From positions 1 through 14,690 of the forward strand of contig JAXDLK010000229.1 of NCBI GenBank assembly GCA_034666665.1: a DNA stretch of 14,690 nt, in the 5' to 3' direction. The stretch comes from JAXDLK01 sp034666665 (GTDB taxonomy: Bacteria > Desulfobacterota > Binatia > JACPRU01). Below the pieces are notes generated by a model that worked only from the letters and a program-made list of their open reading frames with translations, ran no database searches and had not been told where the DNA came from. Positions 1 to 8,134 of this stretch are shown one piece after another. Positions within the stretch are counted from its first letter, which is position 1; each line of letters opens with the position of its first letter. A program made the position numbers and the translations under genes.

Positions 1-1159
1 CCGCCTGGGCGAGCGGTGGCGCGCCGTAGAGGACGGAGGAAGCATGCGACGCGGCCCGATCGAGCTTCGCCTCCGTCAAGCGCGCATACCGGTAGCGGAG
101 CTTCCGTCGCGCGCGTGCCACCTCCTCATCGGTGAACCCCCCGTCGGCGGCCTCCCGGAAGACCCGCTCGATCGCGTCCCGGAGCCTGGCTTCCGCTCGC
201 CGTTCTGCGACAGCGCCGACCGCGACCACGGCCCAACCCGCTCCGCCCTGGAGGTCGGCCCACAGGTCGTACGAGAGGCCGCGCCGCTCGCGCACCTCGT
301 GGTACAGGCGGCCGTCCGGGTCCGTGCCGACGATCTCGAGAGCCATCCCGAGGGCGACGAGCGAGCGGGGCTCGGGGACTGCGCCGAGCAACATGTTGAC
401 GTACAGCTGCGACAGGCCGGAGCGACGGAAGCGCACCTCTCCGGTGCGCGCGACCGGGCCACCGCGCGCGTCGCGCGGCCTGCCCGGGGTCATCCGTGCG
501 AACTCCCGCCGCGCGATCCGGCGTACGTCCTCCGCGGCGACGCCACCGACGACTGCGAGCACGAGGTTCGCGCCGACGATTCGTTCCGCGAGGAAGCGCC
601 GGATCTCTTCGGCGCGGATCGAGCGGACGCTCGACAGCGTCCCGCTCGGTGAATGCGCGAGGCCGTCGGCGAAGAACCGCGCCCAGGTCTCGTCGGCGAG
701 ATAGCCGATCGCATCGTCACGGTGCCCGCGAATCTCCTGGGCGACCACTTGCCGCTCGTTCTCGAGGCGGTCTTTCGGCACCGTCGACCCGATCGCCTGC
801 TCGGCGAGCAGCGCGATCGCTTCCTCGACGTCGGGGGTGCGCACCTGGAACGTGAGGTTCAGCTCCTCGTAGCCAGTGTAGGCGTCGTGCTCGCCGCCGA
901 GCTCTGCGGCGCGGCGGTTGATCGCCGAGTGATCGAGGACGCGCGTCCCCTGGAAGAGCATGTGCTCGGCGAGATGAGCGATCCCCGGATGGGCAGCGTC
1001 GAATCGCGAGCCACTGCGTACGGCGAGCACGATTCCGGTGAGCGGGCCGGGCCGGTGTTCGTAGACGATGCGGATCGGTCCGGCGCGAAACACCTCGAAG
1101 TCGCGGGCCGCGGGAACGTGCGACGGGGCCCGGGAGGTACGCGGGGAGGATCGCGGCAT
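1..1159 (-). CDS. M16 family zinc metallopeptidase (insulinase/processing-peptidase-like), 3' end cut by window edge
   Basis: The frame is open from an ATG at 1159 to the left edge, giving about 386 codons and no stop. Residues 58-72 read HPGIAHLAEHMLFQG, which holds the inverted zinc motif HxxEH (H62, E65, H66). The third ligand, E142, lies 76 residues after H66 in a QEIRGH context, which is exactly the M16 spacing, so the catalytic set is intact. Later blocks are also M16-like: LAHSPSGTLSSVRSI, and LVLAVVGG as the core strand of the first lobe. The family hydrolyses peptides in a two-lobed clamshell. The visible part covers the first lobe and most of the second, against about 420-450 residues for short bacterial members. 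No clear signal peptide is seen at the N-terminus (MPRSSPRTSRAPSHVPAARD). The start lies 4 bases after the aminotransferase stop, with GGAG 8 bases upstream, so it is the last visible gene of a three-gene operon. The substrate is unknown. Confidence 0.93.
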   Translation of the reverse strand, partial: MPRSSPRTSRAPSHVPAARDFEVFRAGPIRIVYEHRPGPLTGIVLAVRSGSRFDAAHPGIAHLAEHMLFQGTRVLDHSAINRRAAELGGEHDAYTGYEELNLTFQVRTPDVEEAIALLAEQAIGSTVPKDRLENERQVVAQEIRGHRDDAIGYLADETWARFFADGLAHSPSGTLSSVRSIRAEEIRRFLAERIVGANLVLAVVGGVAAEDVRRIARREFARMTPGRPRDARGGPVARTGEVRFRRSGLSQLYVNMLLGAVPEPRSLVALGMALEIVGTDPDGRLYHEVRERRGLSYDLWADLQGGAGWAVVAVGAVAERRAEARLRDAIERVFREAADGGFTDEEVARARRKLRYRYARLTEAKLDRAASHASSVLYGAPPLAQA

Positions 1160-1163
1160 CGGC

Positions 1164-2390
1164 TCAGCTCCGGCGGCGGAAGTCGTCCACGGCCGAAAGC
1201 AGCCGTGCGACGTCCTCCGCCACGTTGAAGAAATGAACGGCGACCCGGACTCCGCCGATTCCCGAACAGTAGCGGACGGAAACCACGATTCCGCGCTCCT
1301 CGAGGAAGCGGCGGAGCGCGCGGTCCTGTTCGGGTCCACCGCCGAGGGTGAAGGTAACGATTCCCGCGCGCTCCGCGTCCGCTTCCGGCGTGAAGATCCG
1401 GGCGCCGCGCGCGGCGAGGGCGCGCATGCATTCACGGGAGAGATCGAGCACGTGGGTCATCGGGGCGCGCCCGTCCAAGGCGTTCCGGTACGCCAGCGAC
1501 GCGGCCAAGCCCGCGGCACCGACGCGGTTCGGCGTACCTTGCGCCTCGAAGCGGCGAACGGTGTGGCTCGGATCCTGCCGCGGCAGCGGCTCCATGTCGG
1601 CGCGATCGTAGAACCGTCCCCATCCTCCGGATGGCGTCTCGAGCCCGAGAAGACCGAGACGGCGGATGCGAAGGCCGCGGTCGTGCGCCGCCCGTCGCAC
1701 GTAGAAGAGACCGACACCGAACGGCGCGTTCAGCCACTTGTAGCCGCCGGCCATGAGGAAATCGATGCCGAGCTTCGAGCAGTCGAGATCGACCGCGCCG
1801 AGATGCTGAACGGCGTCGACGACGAGGAAGAATCCACGCTTGGCCGCCAGGTCGGAGAGCGCGGCCAGGTCGAGCCGCTGGCCGGTCACCCAGCCGACGG
1901 AGCTCACGAACAACGCGCGGGTACGTTCGTCGATCGCCGCCCGATAATCGTCGATCGTGATGCGTCCACCGCGATGCCGGACGAAGCGCAGCTCCACGCC
2001 GTCGAGGCGCACGGCGTTCTCGACCGCGAGCGCCACCTGGGGGTACTCGAGGTCTCCGACGAGGACGTTGTCGCCGGCGGCGAAGGGGATCGCGTCGATC
2101 GCCTGGTGGAGGCCCGAGGTGGTGTCCGAGATCAGGCCTACCTCGTCTTCGCTGGCGCCGAGCAGACGTCGCGCTTCCGCCCGCGCCGCCTCGATCGGCT
2201 CCTCGAACTCGCCGATGAAGTCCGCCCAGCCTCGACGCGCAGGACCCGCCGCGAGCAGTCGAAGCTGCGCCGCGACGGCTTCGAGCGCCGGAGCCGGCAC
2301 GGCTCCCATGCTCGCCGAGTTCAGGAAGGTGACTTCCCGGAGCGCCGGAAAGTCGCCGCGAATCGCTGCCCCGGAGAAGCCGTGGCTCAT
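1164..2390 (-). CDS. Class V PLP-dependent aminotransferase-fold enzyme
   Basis: The protein has 408 residues. The class V (fold type I) signature is clear: SDTTSGLHQAI near residues 88-98 for phosphate binding, VDAVQHLG at 191-198 with D192 and Q195 for the cofactor ring, and AGGYKWLNAPFG at 214-225 with K218 as the Schiff-base lysine. The C-terminus (VRVAVHFFN, R382) matches the substrate-carboxylate arginine block. The active-site cysteine loop of SufS/CsdA desulfurases (RxGHHCA) is not present. C375 lies near that place but in a different context (RYCSG), so cysteine desulfurase activity is doubtful. The relatives with this ending include isopenicillin-N-epimerase-like, EgtE-like and selenocysteine-lyase-like proteins, and I cannot choose among them. 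The open frame extends far upstream (to 3197), but that part is antiparallel to nothing and simply overlaps the hydrolase gene. The ATG at 2390 overlaps the hydrolase TGA as ATGA, which decides the start. No Shine-Dalgarno is visible, consistent with translational coupling. Confidence 0.93.
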   Translation of the reverse strand: MSHGFSGAAIRGDFPALREVTFLNSASMGAVPAPALEAVAAQLRLLAAGPARRGWADFIGEFEEPIEAARAEARRLLGASEDEVGLISDTTSGLHQAIDAIPFAAGDNVLVGDLEYPQVALAVENAVRLDGVELRFVRHRGGRITIDDYRAAIDERTRALFVSSVGWVTGQRLDLAALSDLAAKRGFFLVVDAVQHLGAVDLDCSKLGIDFLMAGGYKWLNAPFGVGLFYVRRAAHDRGLRIRRLGLLGLETPSGGWGRFYDRADMEPLPRQDPSHTVRRFEAQGTPNRVGAAGLAASLAYRNALDGRAPMTHVLDLSRECMRALAARGARIFTPEADAERAGIVTFTLGGGPEQDRALRRFLEERGIVVSVRYCSGIGGVRVAVHFFNVAEDVARLLSAVDDFRRRS

Positions 2391-3679
2391 GCGGGAATCG
2401 CGTTCGCGACGATCCAATCGCGATAGGTGAACGCGGTCGGCCGCGGACGGCGCTCCAGGGTGGCGCGATCCACCTCGACCAGGCCGAAGTGCCGCGAGTA
2501 CCCCTCGGCCCACTCGAAGTTGTCCATCAACGACCAATACATGTACCCCCGGACGTCGACGCCTTCGCGGATCGCTCGCCCGACGGCACGCAGGTGCTCC
2601 AGCAGATGCCGGGTCCGCGCCTCGTCGTCGAGCGTCGCCATCCCGTTCTCGGTCACGTAGATCGGTCGGCCGTACGCGCCGAGCCTCACGAGGTTTCGCT
2701 CGAGACCCTGGGGGTAGACCTCCCAGCCCATCTCGTCGTGCCATCGCTCGGGCTCGGAGGATCGGCGGCAGCCGGTGATCGCTCCCATGCCGCCGGCGCC
2801 GGCCTCCACGAGCACGCGCATGTAGTAGTTGACGCCGAGCACGTCGTAGCTGCCGCGGAGGCCGGGGATCTCTTCGCCTTCTCCGAACGGCGGTGCGACG
2901 ACTCCCTCGGAAATGCCGCGAACGTAATATTCGTTCACCAGCTGATCGTTCGTCCGGCATTCGGCGCGATCCTCTTCCGATGCGGGGTCGAGCGGCTCGA
3001 ACCAGGGCATGTGCACCACGGGGCCGACGTCGACGGGATGCTTCACCGCCTCGTGTATGGCGCGGTACATCTCGCCGTGCGCGAGCAGCACGTGGCGCCC
3101 GACGACGAGCGCGCGGCCCATGTCGCGAACGCACGGCGGGTGAATGCCGAGGACGTAGCCCAGAGCCGGCGCGATCATCGGCTCGTTGATCGTCCACCAG
3201 AGCCGCACCCGGTCACCGAGCTCCGCGGCCGCGAAGCCTGCGAACCGCGCGAGCCACTCGATCATGCCGGGGTTCTCCCAGCCGCCCTCGCGCTCTGCCC
3301 AGGCAGGATTCGTGAAGTGGTGTAGCGTGACGTTGGGCTCGAGACCGTGCCGCCGCATCGAATCGAGCACGCGCTTGTAGTGATCGACGGCCTCGTGGTC
3401 GTACTCGCCGCGCGCGGGCTCGATGCGGCTCCACTCGATCGAGATCCGCTGCGCGTTGTGACCGAGCTCGGCGGCGAGGCGATGATCCTCGTCGTAACGG
3501 TGGAAATAGTCGCAGGCGACCCCCGACGTCGATCCGTCGCGGATGAAGCCACCGGCGCGCGCGCGGAGGCCTTGCTGCTCCCATTCCCACCAATGGCAGC
3601 GGTCGCAGCGTCCCTCCACTTGGTGCGCAGAAGTCGCCGCTCCCCAGAGAAATCCCGGGGGAAACTCGAGGCGCTCCAT
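2387..3679 (-). CDS. Glycoside hydrolase family 1 (beta-glucosidase/beta-galactosidase type)
   Basis: The 430-residue protein is the normal length for GH1. Recognisable blocks in order are FLWGAATSAHQVEG (10-23, the N-terminal signature with Q20 at the sugar subsite), ISIEWSRIEP (79-88), TINEP (163-167, acid/base E166), YVTENG (341-346, nucleophile E344) and YWSLMDNFEWAEGYSRHFGL (381-400). All catalytic residues are present, so it should be an active retaining beta-glycosidase. The usual YHWDLP block is HHFTNP here (120-125): the subsite histidine H121 is kept, while the following tryptophan is F122. No signal peptide is visible, so a cytoplasmic enzyme acting on imported beta-glycosides is likely. 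AAGGG lies about 6 bases before the ATG. It is the first gene of the minus-strand operon and overlaps the aminotransferase by 4 bases. Exact sugar specificity cannot be read from the sequence. Confidence 0.96.
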   Translation of the reverse strand: MERLEFPPGFLWGAATSAHQVEGRCDRCHWWEWEQQGLRARAGGFIRDGSTSGVACDYFHRYDEDHRLAAELGHNAQRISIEWSRIEPARGEYDHEAVDHYKRVLDSMRRHGLEPNVTLHHFTNPAWAEREGGWENPGMIEWLARFAGFAAAELGDRVRLWWTINEPMIAPALGYVLGIHPPCVRDMGRALVVGRHVLLAHGEMYRAIHEAVKHPVDVGPVVHMPWFEPLDPASEEDRAECRTNDQLVNEYYVRGISEGVVAPPFGEGEEIPGLRGSYDVLGVNYYMRVLVEAGAGGMGAITGCRRSSEPERWHDEMGWEVYPQGLERNLVRLGAYGRPIYVTENGMATLDDEARTRHLLEHLRAVGRAIREGVDVRGYMYWSLMDNFEWAEGYSRHFGLVEVDRATLERRPRPTAFTYRDWIVANAIPA

Positions 3680-3911
3680 CCGTTTCCCTTACTGGTTCAG
3701 CGTGGGTGCGGAAAGGGCCCTCACCGGACGCTACGCGCCACCCTCCGCGCTCGCAGAAGAGCTCGCGGGCGCAAGATACTGCTCGCCGGCTCGCAGCGCG
3801 CCTCCTGGAAGGGAGAGGGAAATTGGAGGCTGTGATTGAAGGGCGGTCGCCGCCGCGCTGCACCGCTCACCCCGGTCGCGGGGGTGGAATCGATCGGCTA
3901 CAGTGCTCGCC
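3680..3911. promoter_or_regulatory. Divergent intergenic region between the GH1 operon and the DUF255 operon
   Basis: Both operons must start transcription within or near this 232-base stretch, because their first genes point away from it. On the plus strand TACAGT (3899-3904) fits a -10 element and ends 7 bases before the ATG at 3912, with no convincing -35 box 17 bases upstream. On the minus strand TATCTT (complement of 3773-3778) is a weak -10 candidate about 95 bases before the GH1 start. No operator palindrome or riboswitch is recognised. Open frames crossing the region have a composition unlike their neighbours and are not credible genes. Confidence 0.3.
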
Positions 3912-5972
3912 ATGTCCGCGCGCTATCCGAACCGTCTCGGCAAGGAGACCAGCCCCTACCTCCTGCAGCACGCTCTGAATCCGGTCGACTGGCACCCGTG
4001 GGGTCCCGAGGCGTTCGCCACGGCGCGCCGCGAGAGCAAGCCGATCCTGCTGTCGGTCGGATACTCCGCCTGTCACTGGTGCCACGTGATGGAGCGCGAG
4101 TCGTTCGAGGACGAAGAGACCGCCCGGCTGATGAACGAGCTCTTCGTCAACGTAAAGGTCGATCGCGAGGAGCGGCCCGACGTGGACGAGGTCTACATGA
4201 GCTGCGTGCAGCTGCTCACGGGACGCGGCGGCTGGCCGATGACCGTGTTCCTGACCCCCGACGGAGAGCCCTTCTACGGCGGCACGTACTTCCCTCCCGA
4301 GGATCGCTACGGGATGCCGGGGTTCCGCAAAGTGCTGGCCGGCGTCGCGCAGACGTACCGCGAGCGGCCGGACGACGTGAAGAACGCCGTCGCGCGGCTG
4401 ACGGAGGCCCTCCGGCAGACGGATCGCGCGAAGCCGAGCGAGCGGGCGCTCGAGGGATCGGTCGTCGATCGCGCGGCGGATGCGCTTGCCGCGAGTTACG
4501 ACCGCACGAACGGCGGTCTCGGGCGCGCACCGAAATTTCCCAACGTTCCGGTCTTCTCGCTGTTCCTGCGCGCGCTGCACCGCACCGGCCGCGTCTTCTT
4601 CCTGCAGATGACCACGCACACGCTGCGCAAGATGGCGGACGGCGGCATCTACGATCAGCTCGGCGGCGGATTCCATCGCTACTCCGTCGACGAGCGATGG
4701 CTGGTGCCGCACTTCGAGAAGATGCTCTACGACAACGCCCAGCTGGTCCGGCTGTATCTCGATACCTACCGCGCGAGCCAGGATCCGTTCTTTCTCGCGG
4801 TGGCCGAGGACGTGCTCCGATACGTCCGGCGCGAGATGCTCGCTCCCGAGGGCGGTTTCTACTCGACGCAGGACGCGGACAGCGAAGGCGACGAGGGCAA
4901 GTTCTTCGTCTGGACCAAAGAGGAGGTGATGCGGCTCCTCGGAGAGGAGTGCGGCGAGATCTTCTGCCGCGTGTACGACGTCACGGAGGAAGGCAATTTC
5001 GAGCATCGGAACATCCTCCACCGGACGCTCGCCACCGAGCAGGCGGCTCGGCTCTTCCGCAAGGAGCCCGACGAGCTCGAACGGATCCTGGCCGACGGCC
5101 GCAGCCGCCTCTTCGCCGCGCGCGAGGAACGAGTGAAGCCCCAACGGGACGAGAAAATCCTGGTCTCGTGGAACGGCCTCATGGTCTCGGCCTTCGCCGA
5201 TGCGTACCGCGCGACCGGTAACCCCGAGTACCGTGACGTCGCCGAGCGGACGATCGCGTTCGTGGAGAAGCACCTCTGGCGTGACGGTCGGCTGCTGCAC
5301 AGCTTCAAGGACGGCGAGGCTCGGGTTCCAGCATTCCTCGACGACTTCACGGCGCTCGCCCTCGCGTACGTCGACCTCTTCGAGGCGACGTTCGAGTCCC
5401 GCTACCTCGAACGGGCCGACGAGCTCGCCCGGATCGTGCTCGTGCGCTTCGCGGATCGCGAGGGGGGCGGCTTCTTCTACACCGCGGAGGATCACGAACG
5501 CCTGATCACGCGCACGAAGCCCGCGTTCGACGGATCGGTTCCTTCGGGGAACTCGCTCGCCGCACAGCTGTTCCTCCGCCTGCATCACCTGAGCGAGTCA
5601 CCGGAGTACCTGCAGGCAGCGGAGGGCGTGCTTCAGCTTCATCGCGACGCCATGGAGGAGAATCCCTTCGCCTTCGCGAACCTGCTCGCGGCGCTCGATT
5701 TCTGGGCGCGGAAGCCGAAGGAGATCGTCGTGGTGGCTCGCGGCGGCGCCCCGGCGGCGAGGGAGCTCCTGGATCCCCTCGCCCGGCACTACGTCCCGAA
5801 CCTGGTGGTCTATTGCTACGATCCCGACGCCCCTCCGCAGAACCTGCCGCCGTTCGCACGTGAGAAATCGGTTGCCGACGGCGCGACCGCGTACGTTTGT
5901 CACGAGTTCACCTGCTCGCCGCCGGTGACGGCCTGGAGCGAGCTGCTGAGCACCATAGAGGCGCGGCGGTGA
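3912..5972 (+). CDS. DUF255 (YyaL/SSP411-type) thioredoxin-fold protein with a C-terminal six-hairpin-like domain
   Basis: From the ATG at 3912 the protein has 686 residues, typical of the family. The N-terminal domain starts NRLGKETSPYLLQHALNPVD, the hallmark of DUF255, and carries YSACHWCHVMERESFED with a CxxC pair (C54, C57) in a thioredoxin-like fold. GGWPMTVFLTP follows at 107-117 and is the cis-proline region. The rest looks like an alpha/alpha barrel related to N-acylglucosamine epimerases and glycosidases, with GGIYDQLGGGFHRYSVD and VPHFEKMLYDNAQL. The ending EFTCSPPVTA is also conserved. The biochemical role of the family is not established. A GTG at 3903 in the same frame is an alternative start. 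No Shine-Dalgarno precedes either, and a -10-like TACAGT sits 7 bases before the ATG. The gene's TGA overlaps the GTG start of the LOG-family gene, so the two are probably co-translated. Confidence 0.95.
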   Translation: MSARYPNRLGKETSPYLLQHALNPVDWHPWGPEAFATARRESKPILLSVGYSACHWCHVMERESFEDEETARLMNELFVNVKVDREERPDVDEVYMSCVQLLTGRGGWPMTVFLTPDGEPFYGGTYFPPEDRYGMPGFRKVLAGVAQTYRERPDDVKNAVARLTEALRQTDRAKPSERALEGSVVDRAADALAASYDRTNGGLGRAPKFPNVPVFSLFLRALHRTGRVFFLQMTTHTLRKMADGGIYDQLGGGFHRYSVDERWLVPHFEKMLYDNAQLVRLYLDTYRASQDPFFLAVAEDVLRYVRREMLAPEGGFYSTQDADSEGDEGKFFVWTKEEVMRLLGEECGEIFCRVYDVTEEGNFEHRNILHRTLATEQAARLFRKEPDELERILADGRSRLFAAREERVKPQRDEKILVSWNGLMVSAFADAYRATGNPEYRDVAERTIAFVEKHLWRDGRLLHSFKDGEARVPAFLDDFTALALAYVDLFEATFESRYLERADELARIVLVRFADREGGGFFYTAEDHERLITRTKPAFDGSVPSGNSLAAQLFLRLHHLSESPEYLQAAEGVLQLHRDAMEENPFAFANLLAALDFWARKPKEIVVVARGGAPAARELLDPLARHYVPNLVVYCYDPDAPPQNLPPFAREKSVADGATAYVCHEFTCSPPVTAWSELLSTIEARR
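5957..5961 (+). promoter_or_regulatory. Ribosome binding site that supports the GTG start of the LOG-family gene
   Basis: AGAGG lies 7 bases before the GTG at 5969. The first in-frame ATG at 6056 has no comparable site, so the GTG is the better start. The site is inside the last codons of the upstream DUF255 gene, as expected for coupled translation. Confidence 0.6.
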
Positions 5973-7063
5973 AAGACGGCCCTCCGCGGAGCCGCGCCGT
6001 TGGCGGTTCCGCGGGACGGGCACGCACGCCGCGGCGGCGACCGGTGCCGCCCGAGATGCGGCAGATCGAGGGGCTCGTCGAGAGTCTGAACCCCGACGCC
6101 TCCGAGGAGCTCCGCCGGTACGTCGCGGAAATCACCTTGACGGCCGTCCGACTACTCGACGGCAACACGCCGCTCGGCGACGTCAAGCTCCTGAACGCGG
6201 CCCTCCGCGAGCTCCGTTATGCGTTCCGGGTGTTCGCCCCGTACCGTCAGACGCGCAAGGTGACCGTGTTCGGCTCCGGACGAAAGCCGGAGGACAGCCC
6301 GGAATGCGCGCAGGCGGAACGCTTCGCTCACCTGATCGCCGATCGCGGGTTCATGGTGATCACCGGTGCGGGAGGCGGCATCATGCAGGCGGCGCAAGCC
6401 GGAGCCGGACGGGAGCGGAGCTTCGGCCTGAACATCCGATTGCCGTTCGAGCAGATGGCCAACGAGACCATCCGGAACGATCCGAAGCTGCTCACGTTCC
6501 GCTACTTTTTCACGCGAAAGCTGCTGTTCATGAAGGAAGCGGACGCGGTCGCCTTGTTTCCCGGCGGTTTCGGCACCAACGACGAGGCGTACGAGTGCCT
6601 GACGCTGATCCAGACCGGAAAGGCGCCCTTGATCCCGGTGGTCTGCATCGATCCCCCGGGAAGCGGCTTCTGGCAGGAGCGCCGCCGTTATTTGGAGAGA
6701 CGCCTGGTCGGCGAGGGGATGATCTCTCCGGAAGATTTGAACCTCTTCCGCGTCACCGACGACGTGTCGCAGGCGGTGGAGGAGATCGAGCGATTCTACC
6801 GCGTCTACCACTCGTCTCGTTACGTGCGCGAGAAGCTGGTCCTGCGCCTGACGAAAGCTCCTCGGCCGGAGGTGCTCGAGGAGCTGGATCGGAGCTTCCG
6901 GGACATCGTCGTCATGGGCGGGTTCGAGCTCCGGGACGGACCGCTGCCGGAGGAGAACGAGCCACGACTCGCCGCGCTTCCGCGCCTCGTCTTCCACTTC
7001 AACCGGTTGAGCTTCGGACGGCTTCGCGCGCTGATCGACGTTCTCAACGGAGCCGCCGGCTGA
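5969..7063 (+). CDS. LOG-family (TIGR00730-like) Rossmann-fold nucleotide phosphoribohydrolase
   Basis: The protein has 364 residues from the GTG at 5969. The Rossmann core begins at KVTVFGSGRK (about 97-106), continues with VITGAGGGIMQAAQAGAG (130-147), and contains PGGFGTNDEAYE (198-209), the PGGxGTxxE motif that defines the LOG / formerly 'lysine decarboxylase' family. Known members hydrolyse nucleoside 5'-monophosphates, including cytokinin nucleotides, releasing ribose-5-phosphate; lysine decarboxylation is an old misannotation. This protein is much longer than the compact 180-200-residue LOGs. It has about 95 extra N-terminal residues, the first 29 rich in arginine and glycine, followed by a helical segment, and about 100 extra C-terminal residues with an FYRVYHSSRYV segment. 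If translation starts at the ATG at 6056, the arginine-rich leader is absent. Its GTG overlaps the DUF255 stop as GTGA. The true substrate is unknown. Confidence 0.92.
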   Translation: MKDGPPRSRAVGGSAGRARTPRRRPVPPEMRQIEGLVESLNPDASEELRRYVAEITLTAVRLLDGNTPLGDVKLLNAALRELRYAFRVFAPYRQTRKVTVFGSGRKPEDSPECAQAERFAHLIADRGFMVITGAGGGIMQAAQAGAGRERSFGLNIRLPFEQMANETIRNDPKLLTFRYFFTRKLLFMKEADAVALFPGGFGTNDEAYECLTLIQTGKAPLIPVVCIDPPGSGFWQERRRYLERRLVGEGMISPEDLNLFRVTDDVSQAVEEIERFYRVYHSSRYVREKLVLRLTKAPRPEVLEELDRSFRDIVVMGGFELRDGPLPEENEPRLAALPRLVFHFNRLSFGRLRALIDVLNGAAG

Positions 7064-7184
7064 TCCGGTGGCGTTTCTCCTTGTTGGCGGATTCACGCTA
7101 CGATAGTTCGTCCGGCGCGAAACGGCCGAAGTCACGGACGGGAGCGTGTGCTCCGGGCGTGGAGGTCGGTCGCGGCAAGCGAGC
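7064..7184 (+). promoter_or_regulatory. Intergenic region upstream of the sigma factor, with a weak -10 candidate
   Basis: This 121-base spacer ends the DUF255/LOG unit and precedes the sigma factor gene. TACGAT (7099-7104) is the best -10-like element. Upstream there is TTGTTG at 7081-7086, but the 12-base spacing is too short for a classical sigma-70 promoter. No terminator hairpin with a T-run is seen after the LOG stop. GGAGGT at 7161-7166 looks like a ribosome binding site but is 18 bases from the chosen ATG. Confidence 0.25.
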
Positions 7185-8075
7185 ATGGGTTTCGAGTCCT
7201 TCGACGAGTTCCGGCGCAAGCACTCGCCCACGGTCGAGCGGCTCTACAACACGAGCCGCGCCGCACGGTGGGCGCTGCCGAAGCCGGATTTCGGGCTGGC
7301 GCTCTACACCAGCGCGGGCAGCTACTTCCGTCGCGGCCCGAAGGCCAGCGCGTGGAACGTCGAAGGTTACCTGAACAAGCTTCACGTGGAGGACTTGGCC
7401 CTCGCCTCCGCGTGTCACCTGGGAATCGAGCAGGCCTGGCTGTATTTCCTGAACCGGTACCGGCCGATCCTGCAGAGCTCCGCGCGGGCTCTCGTGCGTG
7501 AGGAAGCCGCGGCCCTCGAGCTCGCCGACTCGGCATATGGAGAGCTCTACGGCCTGAAGAAGGTCGAGGGTCGGCGGCTTTCGCTGCTCGAGTATTTCCA
7601 CGGCAGGAGCTCGCTTGCCACCTGGCTCCGGGCGGTGGTCGCTCGACTCTTCGTCGACTCGCAACGCGAGGCGAAACGCAGCCGCCTCGTCAGCGACGAG
7701 GAGGCGGTGCTCTCCGCGCCGAACCCCGGCGGCTCGGATCCGCCGGAGCCGGACCTCTTCCGCCACCTGATGCTCTTCCGAGACGCGCTGGTCGCTTCCA
7801 TCGCTCGGCTCGCCCCGCGCGACCGGCTGCGTCTCTCTTACTATTACCTGCAGGGGCTGAGTCTCGCGCAGGTGGGCAAGCTCCTCGGCGAGCACGAGTC
7901 CACGGCGTCGCGAAAAGTCCAGCAAACCCGTGAGACCCTTCGCCGGAGCGTCGAGCAGACGCTCCGAAACGACAGGAAGATGAGCGAGGCGCAGGTCCGC
8001 GCCTGTTACGATTCGGCGGTCGAAGAGTGGCCCTTCGACCTGACGGCCGTGCTCACGGAGACGGCAGGCAAGTGA
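7185..8075 (+). CDS. ECF-like RNA polymerase sigma factor (sigma-70 family) with N-terminal extension
   Basis: The protein has 296 residues from the ATG at 7185. Region 2 spans about 81-162: AWLYFLNRYRPILQSSARAL, a divergent linker, then EYFHGRSSLATWLRAVVARL ending in FVDSQR, the typical -10-recognition helix block. Region 4 spans about 198-260 and contains LAPRDRLRLSYYYLQGLSLA plus a helix-turn-helix (GKLLGEHESTASRKVQQTRE) for -35 binding. Usual ECF factors have 160-220 residues. The extra length is an N-terminal block of about 75 residues with several aromatic residues and no known domain, a linker between regions 2 and 4, and a tail of about 35 residues after region 4 (EWPFDLTAVL). A GTG at 7146 would add 13 residues. 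The next gene encodes a membrane zinc-finger protein 59 bases downstream, the standard sigma/anti-sigma arrangement, so this factor is probably held inactive at the membrane until a signal arrives. Confidence 0.88.
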   Translation: MGFESFDEFRRKHSPTVERLYNTSRAARWALPKPDFGLALYTSAGSYFRRGPKASAWNVEGYLNKLHVEDLALASACHLGIEQAWLYFLNRYRPILQSSARALVREEAAALELADSAYGELYGLKKVEGRRLSLLEYFHGRSSLATWLRAVVARLFVDSQREAKRSRLVSDEEAVLSAPNPGGSDPPEPDLFRHLMLFRDALVASIARLAPRDRLRLSYYYLQGLSLAQVGKLLGEHESTASRKVQQTRETLRRSVEQTLRNDRKMSEAQVRACYDSAVEEWPFDLTAVLTETAGK

Positions 8076-8134
8076 TCGCCGACCGCCACCCGACAAGGAA
8101 TCGACCCCCCGCGCGTTCTACGCGATAGCGAACC

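Noticed and set aside
1068..2426. Plus-strand open frame of 452 codons opposite the aminotransferase
   Set aside because: It is antisense to a gene with full class V motifs. Its residues are an Arg/Glu/Asp/Ala-rich mixture with no family signature. Long antisense frames are common at this G+C content.
2391..3197. N-terminal extension of the aminotransferase frame up to 3197
   Set aside because: The extension is arginine-rich shadow sequence inside the GH1 gene. The class V domain begins at the ATG at 2390, which overlaps the GH1 stop.
3867..5588. Minus-strand open frame of 573 codons opposite the DUF255 gene
   Set aside because: It mirrors the codon pattern of the DUF255 gene, which carries clear conserved motifs on the plus strand. 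The antisense product has no recognisable domain.
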